Source of the DNA: Phycisphaerae bacterium
GTDB taxonomy: Bacteria > Planctomycetota > Phycisphaerae > FEN-1346 > JAACEH01
Assembly (NCBI GenBank): GCA_012729015.1
Contig: JAAYDY010000052.1
Location: forward strand, 19,674-83,673
Length of the DNA: 64,000 nucleotides
Direction: 5' to 3'
A program made the position numbers and the translations under genes. Within the stretch, counting starts at the first letter, position 1, and each line of letters opens with the position of its first letter. The notes below the pieces were generated by a model, which did no database searches, was not told the DNA's origin, and worked only from the letters and a program-made list of their open reading frames with translations. Below, one piece after another: positions 49,419-58,415 of the stretch.

Positions 49419-49447
49419 ATCATAGCAGCCCCTGGCGAGGTTGTCCA
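49419..49447 (-). promoter_or_regulatory. Promoter of the radical SAM pair
   Basis: TGGACA, 17-base spacer, TATGAT, read leftwards. Confidence 0.55.
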
Positions 49448-49520
49448 ACTGTTCGCGGGTTTCGTGGCGCGCCCGGGGGCTCTGGCCCCATCCCATGCCG
49501 CCCCGGCCCGACGAAACTGC

Positions 49521-49550
49521 TGGACACCGGCCGAGGCGGTATCCTATCAT
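49521..49550 (+). promoter_or_regulatory. Promoter of the giant membrane protein gene
   Basis: TGGACA, 18-base spacer, TATCAT, divergent from the radical SAM promoter. Confidence 0.48.
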
Positions 49551-49607
49551 AGTCTCGCTTCCGGCCATGGCGGCACGGGCATGTTCCAGACCAGGTGAGG
49601 AGACCCG

Positions 49608-52600
49608 TTGGCCCACGAGGAGCCACGTCATCCAGTGAACTGTCTGCTCTCGCAGATTCAGCAGGCGCGCCGCGACGGGCGACTGTCGCAAGCCACCGCC
49701 GAGGCCCTGGCGGCCGAGGCAAGGCGGCTTGGCGACCTGTCGGCCCCGGTGGCCCCCGGCACGCCCGAGGCGACGGCCGAACTCTGGCGGCGGTTCCTGG
49801 CGGCGGCCAACCTGTCTGCCGCCGTCCGAGGCGAGGCCGAGGTTGCCTTCCCGGCGGCCTTGGCCCAGGCCGGCCGGCCGCTGCCCGCCGACGAGGCCGT
49901 CACCGTGGCCGAACGGGCCGAACTGGCCATCGAGGAAGGCCCCGAGCCTGCGGTCGCCGACCTCGCCGGCGAGTCCCGTCGCAGCCGCAACCTTGCCATG
50001 GGGCTCCTGTTCAGCGTCGTGGCTCTGGTGTCCGTGGGGGTCCTGCTGGTTCACCTTCAGACCCGCATCTACTTCTGGCCGGTGTTTCTGGCCGTGCCGA
50101 CGCTTCTGCTCCTGGTCTGGGCCCAGGCCCTCAAGGGCCGCTTCCCACGAATCTCCATGGGCCTGCTCGTCGGCACCATGGCCCTGGTCCCCCTGAATCT
50201 GCTGGCCGTGGGGTTCTGGACCATCGGCTATCCGGACGCCGACGTACTGGCCACCTGGGTGGCTGCCGGCACGTTGGCCCTGGTGGTGATGTTCCTGGCG
50301 GCGAGGGCGGCCCATGTGCCGTGGGCCCTGCCGACCGCCGCGGCGGCCACGATCCTCGCTTCCGCCAAACTCGCCCTGCGCGACGAATACCTCCGATTCA
50401 TCCCGACCTACCGCGGCTACATCGAATTCGTCCTGCTCGGCATCCTCGCCCTGGGCGTCGCCGGCATGTTGATGGGGCTCTATCGCCGCCGCGGCGAGGG
50501 ACGCGCCTCGATCTGGGTCGGCGCAGGCCTTGGCGCCCTGCTTCTCCTGTGGCCGTTCGCCTTGGTCTGTCTGCGCCTGTTTACCGATCTGGCCGACCGT
50601 TTGGAGGACCGCTGGATCGGCGCCTGGGTGGTCGGCCTGGGCATCCTGTTCATGCTCACCGGCGTGGCCTTCCTGAGGATCGGCGGCGCCCATGTGCCCG
50701 CGGCGAGCAAACGCCTGGCCATCGCCCTGCTGGCCATGGCCGCCGTGGCCGCCCTCACGGGGCTCCTGCTGTCGGCCCACGACGTTCTGGCCGCGATGGT
50801 CGGCCTCTCGGCCGTGTTCGTCACGACCGCACTTCTCGGGGCCTACGGCAAGGGCAAGGAAACCGTCCCCTTGCAGGCCGTGGCCTGTATCGCGCTGCCC
50901 CTCTGGGCCGCCGTCTGGTGCCTGCGAACCGCCGGCATCGAGATGCCTCCGGGGCAGGGCGGCAACCTGATCCACTTCCTGCCCGACAGTCCCACCGCCG
51001 CTGCCGGATTCGCCCTGGCCAATGCCCTGATCTTCCTGTTCGGCCTGTTTCTGGTCCGGCACGACCGCCGATGGACCGACTCGGTGCCGCTCGTGAGCGG
51101 CCTGACTCTCGGCATCGTCGGCTGGCTCTGGCTGGCCACGGTCCAGGGCGACGCCGTTCTGGCCGTGCCCGGTTCGGCCGCCGTCACGGTCAGGCCCCTG
51201 GTCCTGCTGGTCGCCCTGCCGATGCTGCTGATGGCGACGGCGTGGCGCGTCGGCTGGCAGCCGTCGGTCTACCTGGCCGCCCTGGGCCTTCTGGCCGGTG
51301 TCGGTATCCACGTCTTCCGGATCTCCTCGGGCATGGCCGTCAGCAGCGCCGTGGCAGCACTGCTGTCGCTGATCGGCGGCGCGCTGGCCCTGGGGCGAAA
51401 ACGCAACCGATGGGCCGCCTACTACAGCGAGGGGCTCCTCGTCATGAGCCTGGCCGCGGCCATCCTGATGGGTATGTTCGTCGCCGTCGGGGCGTGGCAG
51501 TCCGGCATCGGGCCCGAGATCCTCGTCCTGGTCGCCACCATGGCCCTGACGCTCCTGGTGACCGCTCTGGTCTTCCGCCAGGAGGACCTCTTCGGGTTCT
51601 TCGGCCTTGCCCTTGTGTTGCTGACACTGGCCGGGTTCCATGTCTACTCCGGGCCGCGAACGGGATCCTATCTGTGCCGCTACAGCACGGTGGCGCTTGC
51701 CGCCGGGGTGGTTCTCGCCGTCGCAGCCATGGTCGCCGCTCGCCAGTTCCGCAGGCACGCCGGCATGGAACGCTTCGGCGCGGCCCTGTATGTCCCGGCC
51801 CTGGCCGCCGCCGCCCTGGCCCTGGGCTTCGTCGCGTTCGATCCGAACGCTTTCCATCGCGCGGCCGACCTGACGGCCGTGGCCGTCATCGTCGCCATGG
51901 CCCGGCCACACGTCCGGCACGCGACCACCAACTATGTGGTCGCTGCCGCCGTCACGGCCGCCGTCTATATCGTCGTCACCGGCGCCTGGGGCCGGTCGGC
52001 CGTCGAGACCCGACAGGCCGTTCTCGTGGCCACCGGACTCATGGCCACCGTCTGGCTTGCCGTGGCCCTGGTTGTGCGGCGGCTCATCTTCGCCTCAGGA
52101 ACCGTCAGCGACCGCGACGCCCGGCTACGGTCGCGGCCTTTCACCGTCGTCGGCATGGCCATGGCCCTGGCGCTGTCGGTATGGCTGACGCTCATGACCG
52201 TTCTGGCCTATGGGCACGCCTGGGGCGGCAGGGGATGGCTCGCCACACGGCTTCGCGTGGACCAGTTCGACCCCGTAGCCGCCATGATCGCCTGGGGCGG
52301 CATCCTGCTGGCGTTCCTGCTCTCGGTCTGGATGTTCCGCCGCACATGGCGCACCTTCCTGTTCTACCTCGTCGGCAGCGTCGCCACCATCGGCGCCGGC
52401 CTGCTGTTTGATCTGGACGACCCCCAACGTGTCAGCTACCTCATCTGCGCCATCCCCGGCTACGGAGCTGTCCACTTGCTTGTCTACCTTCGCGAGCGGC
52501 AGTTCATGCAACTCCTGGAACGACGATGTGCCCTTTACAAGGACGAAGGCCACGCCTCGACCACTATCTTCACAGCCGGATGCATCTCCTGCTTCATCGG

Positions 52601-53939
52601 CGGCATCGTCGCGGCCTTCCACCTGCACACCACGGCGGCCCTGGTCACGATGGCCCTCATGACGGCCGTCTTCTTCGTCTGGTCGTTCGGCCATCGACGG
52701 CCCGAACTGCTCTACCCGGCCGTGTTGTTCAGCGTCGGCGCCCTGCTCAGCGTCTGGCACCACGCCGAGGGCGACGGCCCCTGGACCGCCGACCGCATCA
52801 ACGTCAACGCCGTTGCCTTCGCCGCCGCCGGACTCGCCTGGCTCGGTGTCGGCGCCTGGCTGAATTCCCTGCGAGGCGCCCTGAGCGTCCTGGCCGCCCC
52901 CGCGCGGCAGATGTCGGCCATCCTGTCCCTGACCGGCCTGGGGTTCCTCATCGCCGTGGCCACGTGCCCTCTCTGGGCCGCCGAGTGGCTCCCCGACGAC
53001 ACCCCGCGACGATTTGTCCTGGGCACCGCCGCCGGCGCCGCCCTGGCCGCCTACTTCCTCTGGGCCGCCCTGAGCTTCCGCCGAACGTTCTTCGTCTACT
53101 TCCTCGAACTGGCCGGCGCCACGCTTCTGCTCCTGTGGATCGTCCGGACGCCCGTCGTGTGGCAGTGGCCGCCCCTGCAACGCTACTGGCCCCTGATGCT
53201 GGCCACCCTGTCGCTGGCCCTGTTGGCCGTCGCCACCGTGCTCGAAAGCCGACGCTACGTTCTGTTCAGCCGCCCCGCGTTTTTCTCGGCCACGGCGTTC
53301 CTGCCCCTCCTGCCGTTCCTGGGAGGCGTGGCCCTGTTGAGGCACGGCAGCGCAGGGCAGCCTGCCGCCACGTTCGCCGTCCTGACGCTCACGTGCCTGC
53401 TCGGATGCCTGGTCCGGGCCCGGGGGCTGCTGCTGACTCTGGCGGCCGTGGGCGTCAACGCCCTGCTGGCCTGCCTGTGGTTCGTCCTTGACGTTGATCC
53501 GGTGCTGTTGCCGCGGCTGCTGCTGGTTCCCGCCGGGGCGACCATCGTGTTGCTGGGGTTCCTGGCCCGGCGCGGTGGCCGTCCGCGGCTCTGGCGGCTG
53601 CTGATGCTCGTGGGCGCGGCGACGGCCTTCGCCGGATGCTTCTGGGAACTGGCCACCGCGACGCGCCACGGTGGCAGCGCCGGGGCCGCCGCCGTCACCG
53701 CCGCAGGCCTCGGACTGGCCTGCGTCGCCCTGGCGATACAATTCCGTGCCGCGCGGTTGGCACTGATGGCCCTGGCGTGGCTCGTGGCCTGCCTCGTCGC
53801 CCAGGGCCTGACGCTGTACGTGGTCGCCCGGGCGGCACCCGGACGGCAGGACACGATCGCCCTTGTGGCAACCGCTGCTGTGGCAATGACTTGTGTTCTC
53901 GCGACGGTTCGCCTCGGACGACGCAAACCGCGCACGTAA
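49608..53939 (+). CDS. Very large multispanning membrane protein, unknown function
   Basis: 1443 residues, probably starting at TTG with GTGAGGAG 6 bases upstream. A ~125-residue soluble N-terminus precedes about 40 hydrophobic segments, with few charged loops and no catalytic motif. The base composition matches its neighbours. Some bacterial multispanning proteins of DUF2157/DUF2339 type have this general look, but I cannot assign it. It is divergent from the radical SAM genes and followed by an HTH protein. A transport or envelope role is a guess. Confidence 0.75.
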   Translation: MAHEEPRHPVNCLLSQIQQARRDGRLSQATAEALAAEARRLGDLSAPVAPGTPEATAELWRRFLAAANLSAAVRGEAEVAFPAALAQAGRPLPADEAVTVAERAELAIEEGPEPAVADLAGESRRSRNLAMGLLFSVVALVSVGVLLVHLQTRIYFWPVFLAVPTLLLLVWAQALKGRFPRISMGLLVGTMALVPLNLLAVGFWTIGYPDADVLATWVAAGTLALVVMFLAARAAHVPWALPTAAAATILASAKLALRDEYLRFIPTYRGYIEFVLLGILALGVAGMLMGLYRRRGEGRASIWVGAGLGALLLLWPFALVCLRLFTDLADRLEDRWIGAWVVGLGILFMLTGVAFLRIGGAHVPAASKRLAIALLAMAAVAALTGLLLSAHDVLAAMVGLSAVFVTTALLGAYGKGKETVPLQAVACIALPLWAAVWCLRTAGIEMPPGQGGNLIHFLPDSPTAAAGFALANALIFLFGLFLVRHDRRWTDSVPLVSGLTLGIVGWLWLATVQGDAVLAVPGSAAVTVRPLVLLVALPMLLMATAWRVGWQPSVYLAALGLLAGVGIHVFRISSGMAVSSAVAALLSLIGGALALGRKRNRWAAYYSEGLLVMSLAAAILMGMFVAVGAWQSGIGPEILVLVATMALTLLVTALVFRQEDLFGFFGLALVLLTLAGFHVYSGPRTGSYLCRYSTVALAAGVVLAVAAMVAARQFRRHAGMERFGAALYVPALAAAALALGFVAFDPNAFHRAADLTAVAVIVAMARPHVRHATTNYVVAAAVTAAVYIVVTGAWGRSAVETRQAVLVATGLMATVWLAVALVVRRLIFASGTVSDRDARLRSRPFTVVGMAMALALSVWLTLMTVLAYGHAWGGRGWLATRLRVDQFDPVAAMIAWGGILLAFLLSVWMFRRTWRTFLFYLVGSVATIGAGLLFDLDDPQRVSYLICAIPGYGAVHLLVYLRERQFMQLLERRCALYKDEGHASTTIFTAGCISCFIGGIVAAFHLHTTAALVTMALMTAVFFVWSFGHRRPELLYPAVLFSVGALLSVWHHAEGDGPWTADRINVNAVAFAAAGLAWLGVGAWLNSLRGALSVLAAPARQMSAILSLTGLGFLIAVATCPLWAAEWLPDDTPRRFVLGTAAGAALAAYFLWAALSFRRTFFVYFLELAGATLLLLWIVRTPVVWQWPPLQRYWPLMLATLSLALLAVATVLESRRYVLFSRPAFFSATAFLPLLPFLGGVALLRHGSAGQPAATFAVLTLTCLLGCLVRARGLLLTLAAVGVNALLACLWFVLDVDPVLLPRLLLVPAGATIVLLGFLARRGGRPRLWRLLMLVGAATAFAGCFWELATATRHGGSAGAAAVTAAGLGLACVALAIQFRAARLALMALAWLVACLVAQGLTLYVVARAAPGRQDTIALVATAAVAMTCVLATVRLGRRKPRT

Positions 53940-54034
53940 GCACCTGCCGGCAGCCGTGGGCTGCTCCTATCTGCTGTCCAATCAGATTCGTCAGAACGAA
54001 AATAAGAGAGTTTGTATTTTTCTTGTATCTGGAC

Positions 54035-54050
54035 TGACACAACGGTGTCA
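54035..54050 (+). promoter_or_regulatory. Perfect palindrome upstream of the HTH gene
   Basis: TGACAC-aacg-GTGTCA, ~60 bases before the ATG at 54108, in an AT-rich promoter region. It is likely an operator for an HTH protein, perhaps autoregulatory. TTCGT-caga-ACGAA lies upstream at 53987-54000. Confidence 0.45.
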
Positions 54051-54107
54051 CTGGTCCGTGCCATACTTTCGCCCGGTCCCACCTACTCCAGCGAAAGGAG
54101 GCACATC

Positions 54108-54395
54108 ATGTCGGAGTTTGTCGTCCAGAAGACCACGGGGCAGGGCGTCGGCGCCAAGGACAAGACCGTTCGCATCCTGAAGATGGCGTGGCTGCTTCAG
54201 GCCCGCCATTGCACGGTCGAGCACCTGGTGCGCCGCTTCGGCGTCAGTCGCCGCACGGTCTACCGTGACCTTCGGCTGATCGACGCAGCCGAACTCCCCC
54301 TGGTCGGCCAGCGACTGGGCAAGGGATACCGCCTGGCCGAGGACATGGCCGGCGTCGGCAGCCTGGGCCAGCAGAATCCGCCACGTTTCTGCTAG
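54108..54395 (+). CDS. Small single-domain HTH regulator
   Basis: 95 residues with AAAGGAGG upstream. Residues ~20-75 form a DeoR/HTH_11-type winged helix (CTVEHLVRRFGVSRRTVYRDLRLID). No effector domain follows. It resembles the N-terminal domain of the WYL regulator encoded next, so it may be a paralogue that lost its sensor domain. It could bind the same operator as a competitor. Confidence 0.8.
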   Translation: MSEFVVQKTTGQGVGAKDKTVRILKMAWLLQARHCTVEHLVRRFGVSRRTVYRDLRLIDAAELPLVGQRLGKGYRLAEDMAGVGSLGQQNPPRFC

Positions 54396-54521
54396 CGTCG
54401 AAACCGGCACCGCATTATATGTAACGTGTGAGTGGTTGCGGCAGGGAGACCGCGCGCCCACACCGGAGCCGAGGCCGCCGGTTCATGAGAAGGGACCGTC
54501 GGCACAGGAGATGCTGTCGCC

Positions 54522-55487
54522 ATGGACATCAGCCGGCTGCACCGCGTCCTGAAGATTATTACCCTGCTTCAGACCCGCCGCTACTACAGCGTGGAAAGCC
54601 TGGCCGACGAACTGGAGGTGTCCAGGCGGACGATCTACCGCGACCTGAACATGCTCGAGCTGGCCGGCGTGCCGTTCTACTACGATCGCTCGCGGCGCGG
54701 CTACATCATTCACCAGACCTACTGGCTGCCGCCGATCAACCTGGACCTGGAGGAGGCCCTGAGCCTGATTGCCGTGGCGGCGGCCGCCGGCGACGAGTCG
54801 GGCGTGCCGCTGCTGGGCAAGGCCTCCGACGCTGCCAGGAAGATCGAGAGCCAATTGCCGCTGACGATCCGCGCGGCCGTGGGGCAGGCCGCTTCGGGCC
54901 TGACCGTTCGTCGCAGCCCGGTCGCCCGGCACGAAGGCCTGGAGGGGGCCTACCACACGGTGCGCGAGGCGGTGGCGCGGCGACACGTGCTGCGGGGGCG
55001 GTACATCTCGTTTTACGAGAAGAAGCAGATCGACGTCACGATGGAGCCGTACTGGCTGGTCTTTCACGAGCGGGCCTGGTACGTCATCGGCCGCTGCTGC
55101 CGGAACGACGACATTCGGACCTTCAAGCTCGGGCGGTTTGTCGAGTTGCGCGAGCTGGCCGAGACGTTCAAGGCCCCGGCCCGGACGCTCGAAGAGCACC
55201 TGGGCAACGCGTGGCGGTTCATGCCCGAGGGGCGCCAATACGATGTGTCGCTGCGATTCAGCCGCCTCGTGGCGCCCAACGTGGCCGAGGTCCAGTGGCA
55301 CCGGACACAGAAGGTCGCCTGGGAGGACGAAGGGACCCTGCTTTTCGATGTCCGCGTGGACGGCCTCGGGGAAATCTACTGGTGGGTCCTCGGGTACGGG
55401 GACCAGGTGGAAGTCCTCAAGCCGAAAGCCCTGCGCGATCGCATTCGCAAGGCGGCCGAGAACACCCTGGCCCGCTATCGCCCCTGA
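54522..55487 (+). CDS. WYL-domain transcriptional regulator (YafY type)
   Basis: 321 residues. The N-terminal HTH (YSVESLADELEVSRRTIYRDL, residues ~20-45) is followed by a WYL domain (~140-235, YWLVFHERAWYVIGRC) and a C-terminal WCX domain (~245-321, DVSLRFSRLVAPNVAEVQWH). WYL domains sense nucleotides or single-stranded DNA/RNA in several regulators. The target is not evident. It is convergent with the GH123/DUF4091-like gene at 55512. Confidence 0.87.
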   Translation: MDISRLHRVLKIITLLQTRRYYSVESLADELEVSRRTIYRDLNMLELAGVPFYYDRSRRGYIIHQTYWLPPINLDLEEALSLIAVAAAAGDESGVPLLGKASDAARKIESQLPLTIRAAVGQAASGLTVRRSPVARHEGLEGAYHTVREAVARRHVLRGRYISFYEKKQIDVTMEPYWLVFHERAWYVIGRCCRNDDIRTFKLGRFVELRELAETFKAPARTLEEHLGNAWRFMPEGRQYDVSLRFSRLVAPNVAEVQWHRTQKVAWEDEGTLLFDVRVDGLGEIYWWVLGYGDQVEVLKPKALRDRIRKAAENTLARYRP

Positions 55488-55511
55488 CCGCACGCCCCCG
55501 CGGCGCTGACG

Positions 55512-58223
55512 TCAGTGTCCACGGCCCAGTTTCTGTTCGACTTCTCCGGCCAGCGCGAACAACTCGGCGCTGCGTTTGTGCGGCTCGGTGCCGAGCAGCC
55601 ACGCGTGGCCCGACACGCCCGCCTGGAACCGCCAGGCCGTGACGCCCCAGCCGCCGAACTGCATGTTGTTCAGCGCGGTCCACATGTACTTCAGCCGTTC
55701 ATCCAGCGCCTCGCGGCAGCGTTTGGCCAGTTCCGGGGCCTTCTTGTCGAGCTGCCTGTTGACGAGTGCGTCCTCGATGTAGATGCGGGCCTCGCACTCG
55801 TGGATGCCTTCTTCCAGCGCCGGCAGCCGGGTCATCGCCACCTGGCCGTCGGCCTGCGGCTCAAGCATGTAGCTGTGCAGCTTGTGCAGATACCCGGCCA
55901 CCTCGACGAACCGCTCGTTCACCCATCCGACGCGGCGGCCCTGGGCGTTCTTGACGCACGGCCAGTAGTCCAGACCCACGCGGCCGATGCCACAGTAGAA
56001 GTCGCTCGTCACGGCCGTCTCGCACAGGAAACGCCAGTAGCTGACCGGGAACTGCTCGTTCGTCATCCGAGGGTAGTACGCGTCCTGGCGGGGCCGGTTC
56101 CAGGCGAACAGGCTCGTCATCTTCGTCTCGTGGTCGCGGTAGGTCGTCTTGCCGACGGCGCCGCTTCGGCGGTTCACCAGGTCGTCGGCGAACCGGGCGC
56201 TCCACCACGTCGCCGTGTACCCCGTCGGGACCATGCCGTTGACGTCCAGGAACGCGTTGTGCCCGTGCTGCACCCACGGCAGGTCCGGAGCCACTTCCTG
56301 GAAGAACTTCGTGTCTTCCTTGTTGGGCACCGAGTCGGTGAACATGCCGAGCTGAATGGTCTTCTCCAGGCCGCGCGCCTTCAGCCGGCTGCGGACCTTG
56401 GCCATCAACTCCTTCCAGATGGCCTTGCTGGCCGGATCGCTCAGCTTCGGAACGACACCGTTCTCGGTCTTGCCGGAGGCATTCACAAACGTCACCAGCG
56501 GCGCGCCGCCGGTGTTCTTCTGGTTCTCCTGGAGTATTTCGCCGAACCGCCGGCCGGTGCTCTCCGGCGTGTTCATGTACACTTCCCAGACCTGGAGGAC
56601 GATCAGCTTGGGTTTGCCGCCCAGGTGCTCCTCGGCCGTGTCTAGGTACCGGTCCATGATCGTGAAGTCCCAGTCGTACTTGCCGTTGCCCTTGTCGATC
56701 CAGCGGATCATCGACTCGGTGTTGCCGAGGTTGGTGTGCGCGATTGCCGGAATGTAGAGGCTGCGGGTTCCCGTGTCCTTGACGAGGTCGAAGGAGCGGG
56801 CGATCAATTCGAAGTGTCGGTCGGACCACAGCGGCACGTTGTACTCCACGGCCAGGGTGTCCGGCGACTGGATGAGCTCGACCCACGTCCTGAAGTCCTG
56901 TGGATCGGGCAGCGTCCACGGCAGAACGGTCACGTGCAGCGGCACGGTGACCGCCGGCTCCTCGGCGGCGGTGATCGTGACGGTTCCCTTGTAGACGCCG
57001 GGCCGGGCGTCCTTGGGCGCCCTCACGTGGACCCACAGCGGCACGACGGCGCCGTTGACGCGACTCGGGGCCCTGGTGCGGACGACCACGGGGAACTCGT
57101 CCAGCGGCTTGCGGACGAGGGCGTTCAGGAACGCCGCCCTGTCCGGATAGGGCGACAGCGCATCGTTGGACGGAAGCGACTCGCTGCCTCCGGGCACGGC
57201 GTACATGAACGAGACGCGGTTCGACGGGATGACGGCGCCGTCGGCCTTCAGGTCGCTGGCGACCGCCTTGAGGCCCTTCAGCGGCTTGTCGCTGCCGATG
57301 ACAACCTTGCCATAGGGGGCGCCGTTACGGGGGCAGGTCAGGGCGATTGGTTCGAGCGGCTCGGTCCGGTCGCCGTAGTCCACGTCCGTGTCGCCGGCCA
57401 GCGTGTCGCCGTTCCAGACCTGGACGCCGGCGGGACGAGCCGTGTTGGGCACCAGGCCGTCGGGCTTCGAGGCCGACAGGACGGCTTTGCGGATTTCGCA
57501 GGTGTTCCACATCAGGGCGGGGTCCTTGCTGATGCCGCCGACGTCGCGCGGATGCTTGTCGAGCAGTGCCGCCGGGTACGGGGCGCGCACGATCTCAATC
57601 GCCAGGACGTTGATGCCCTTGCGCAGGAGGTTTCGCGGAACCGGCAGACTCAGCGTTCTGGCGTGGAGTTCGGCCGTCTGGCCGCGCGACGACGGAATCA
57701 CCGGCTCGCCCTTGGTGTCCAGAAACGCCTCCGCCGGATACGCCTGCGCCATGGCCTCGGCAGGCTTCTTGCCCGCCGGCAGGTGGCTCCGGCCGACCTC
57801 CTTGCCGTTCATGGTGACGACGGCGCCGCCGTGGTACTCCAGGCTGACGGTCAGGTCGCCCACGGCCGCCGGGTCGGTGACCTCGAACTTGCCTCGCAGG
57901 CAGAGCCGCGACAGGTACGGCGTCCGGGCACAGCGTCGGGCCGGCCCTCGCATCCACGTGCGGTCGTTCATCTCCGGCGACGTCCAGTCGGCCGGCGGAG
58001 CCGGCGTCTCCCAGTCGAGCCACGTGACGTTGAACTGGAGCGGCTCCAGGTCGCCGTTCTTCGCCTGGATGATGGGCGGTTCGAAGGTGTGGTACATGCG
58101 CCACACGCCCGGAGTGTCGAGGACCAGCGTGGCGGCCGCATCGGACGGCTGGGCTGCTGCCGGAAGCGATGCGACGGACAGGGATGTCAGGGCAATGGCA
58201 GTCATGAGCAGGCGAACGATCAT
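55512..58223 (-). CDS. Secreted GH123/DUF4091-like protein with N-terminal jelly-roll
   Basis: 903 residues. ATG 58223 has GGAG 8 bases upstream. A signal peptide (LLMTAIALTSLSVASLPAAA) is followed by a sugar-binding-like beta domain (VSLEYHGGAVVTMNGKEVGR), a middle beta-sandwich, then SPDTLAVEYNVPLWSDRHFE, RWIDKGNG and MDRYLDTAEEHLGG. It is the closest relative of 28760-31459 over its whole length. The probable role is extracellular polysaccharide degradation; the substrate is unknown. Downstream of the lipoprotein phosphatase gene on the same strand, separated by a hairpin. Confidence 0.78.
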   Translation of the reverse strand: MIVRLLMTAIALTSLSVASLPAAAQPSDAAATLVLDTPGVWRMYHTFEPPIIQAKNGDLEPLQFNVTWLDWETPAPPADWTSPEMNDRTWMRGPARRCARTPYLSRLCLRGKFEVTDPAAVGDLTVSLEYHGGAVVTMNGKEVGRSHLPAGKKPAEAMAQAYPAEAFLDTKGEPVIPSSRGQTAELHARTLSLPVPRNLLRKGINVLAIEIVRAPYPAALLDKHPRDVGGISKDPALMWNTCEIRKAVLSASKPDGLVPNTARPAGVQVWNGDTLAGDTDVDYGDRTEPLEPIALTCPRNGAPYGKVVIGSDKPLKGLKAVASDLKADGAVIPSNRVSFMYAVPGGSESLPSNDALSPYPDRAAFLNALVRKPLDEFPVVVRTRAPSRVNGAVVPLWVHVRAPKDARPGVYKGTVTITAAEEPAVTVPLHVTVLPWTLPDPQDFRTWVELIQSPDTLAVEYNVPLWSDRHFELIARSFDLVKDTGTRSLYIPAIAHTNLGNTESMIRWIDKGNGKYDWDFTIMDRYLDTAEEHLGGKPKLIVLQVWEVYMNTPESTGRRFGEILQENQKNTGGAPLVTFVNASGKTENGVVPKLSDPASKAIWKELMAKVRSRLKARGLEKTIQLGMFTDSVPNKEDTKFFQEVAPDLPWVQHGHNAFLDVNGMVPTGYTATWWSARFADDLVNRRSGAVGKTTYRDHETKMTSLFAWNRPRQDAYYPRMTNEQFPVSYWRFLCETAVTSDFYCGIGRVGLDYWPCVKNAQGRRVGWVNERFVEVAGYLHKLHSYMLEPQADGQVAMTRLPALEEGIHECEARIYIEDALVNRQLDKKAPELAKRCREALDERLKYMWTALNNMQFGGWGVTAWRFQAGVSGHAWLLGTEPHKRSAELFALAGEVEQKLGRGH

Positions 58224-58362
58224 CAGGGGTCTCCGTAGGGTGAAGCCGTCGTCGGAACGCCGCACCGGCGTTCAAGTTACTGGTTTTAACCGCCCGGCAC
58301 CGGCCGTGTTTCGTCGAATCCCTCCAACTGCGGCCGTGCCGTGGCCGGCGTGGCGCAGTGAG

Positions 58363-58391
58363 AAGGCGCCGGGCCCATGTCCCGGCGCCTT
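58363..58391 (-). terminator. Strong hairpin between the phosphatase and the GH123/DUF4091-like gene
   Basis: 11-bp perfect stem AAGGCGCCGGG/CCCGGCGCCTT with a 7-base loop. There is no T run, so it could be a stabilising hairpin instead. Confidence 0.5.
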
Positions 58392-58415
58392 GGAGGTTCT
58401 CTGAGGCGGATGCGA

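Noticed and set aside
49368..51920. 850-residue minus-strand ORF opposite the giant membrane protein
   Set aside because: Its sequence is almost all Gly, Gln, Asp and Arg, as expected for the antisense of a Leu/Ala/Val-rich membrane protein.
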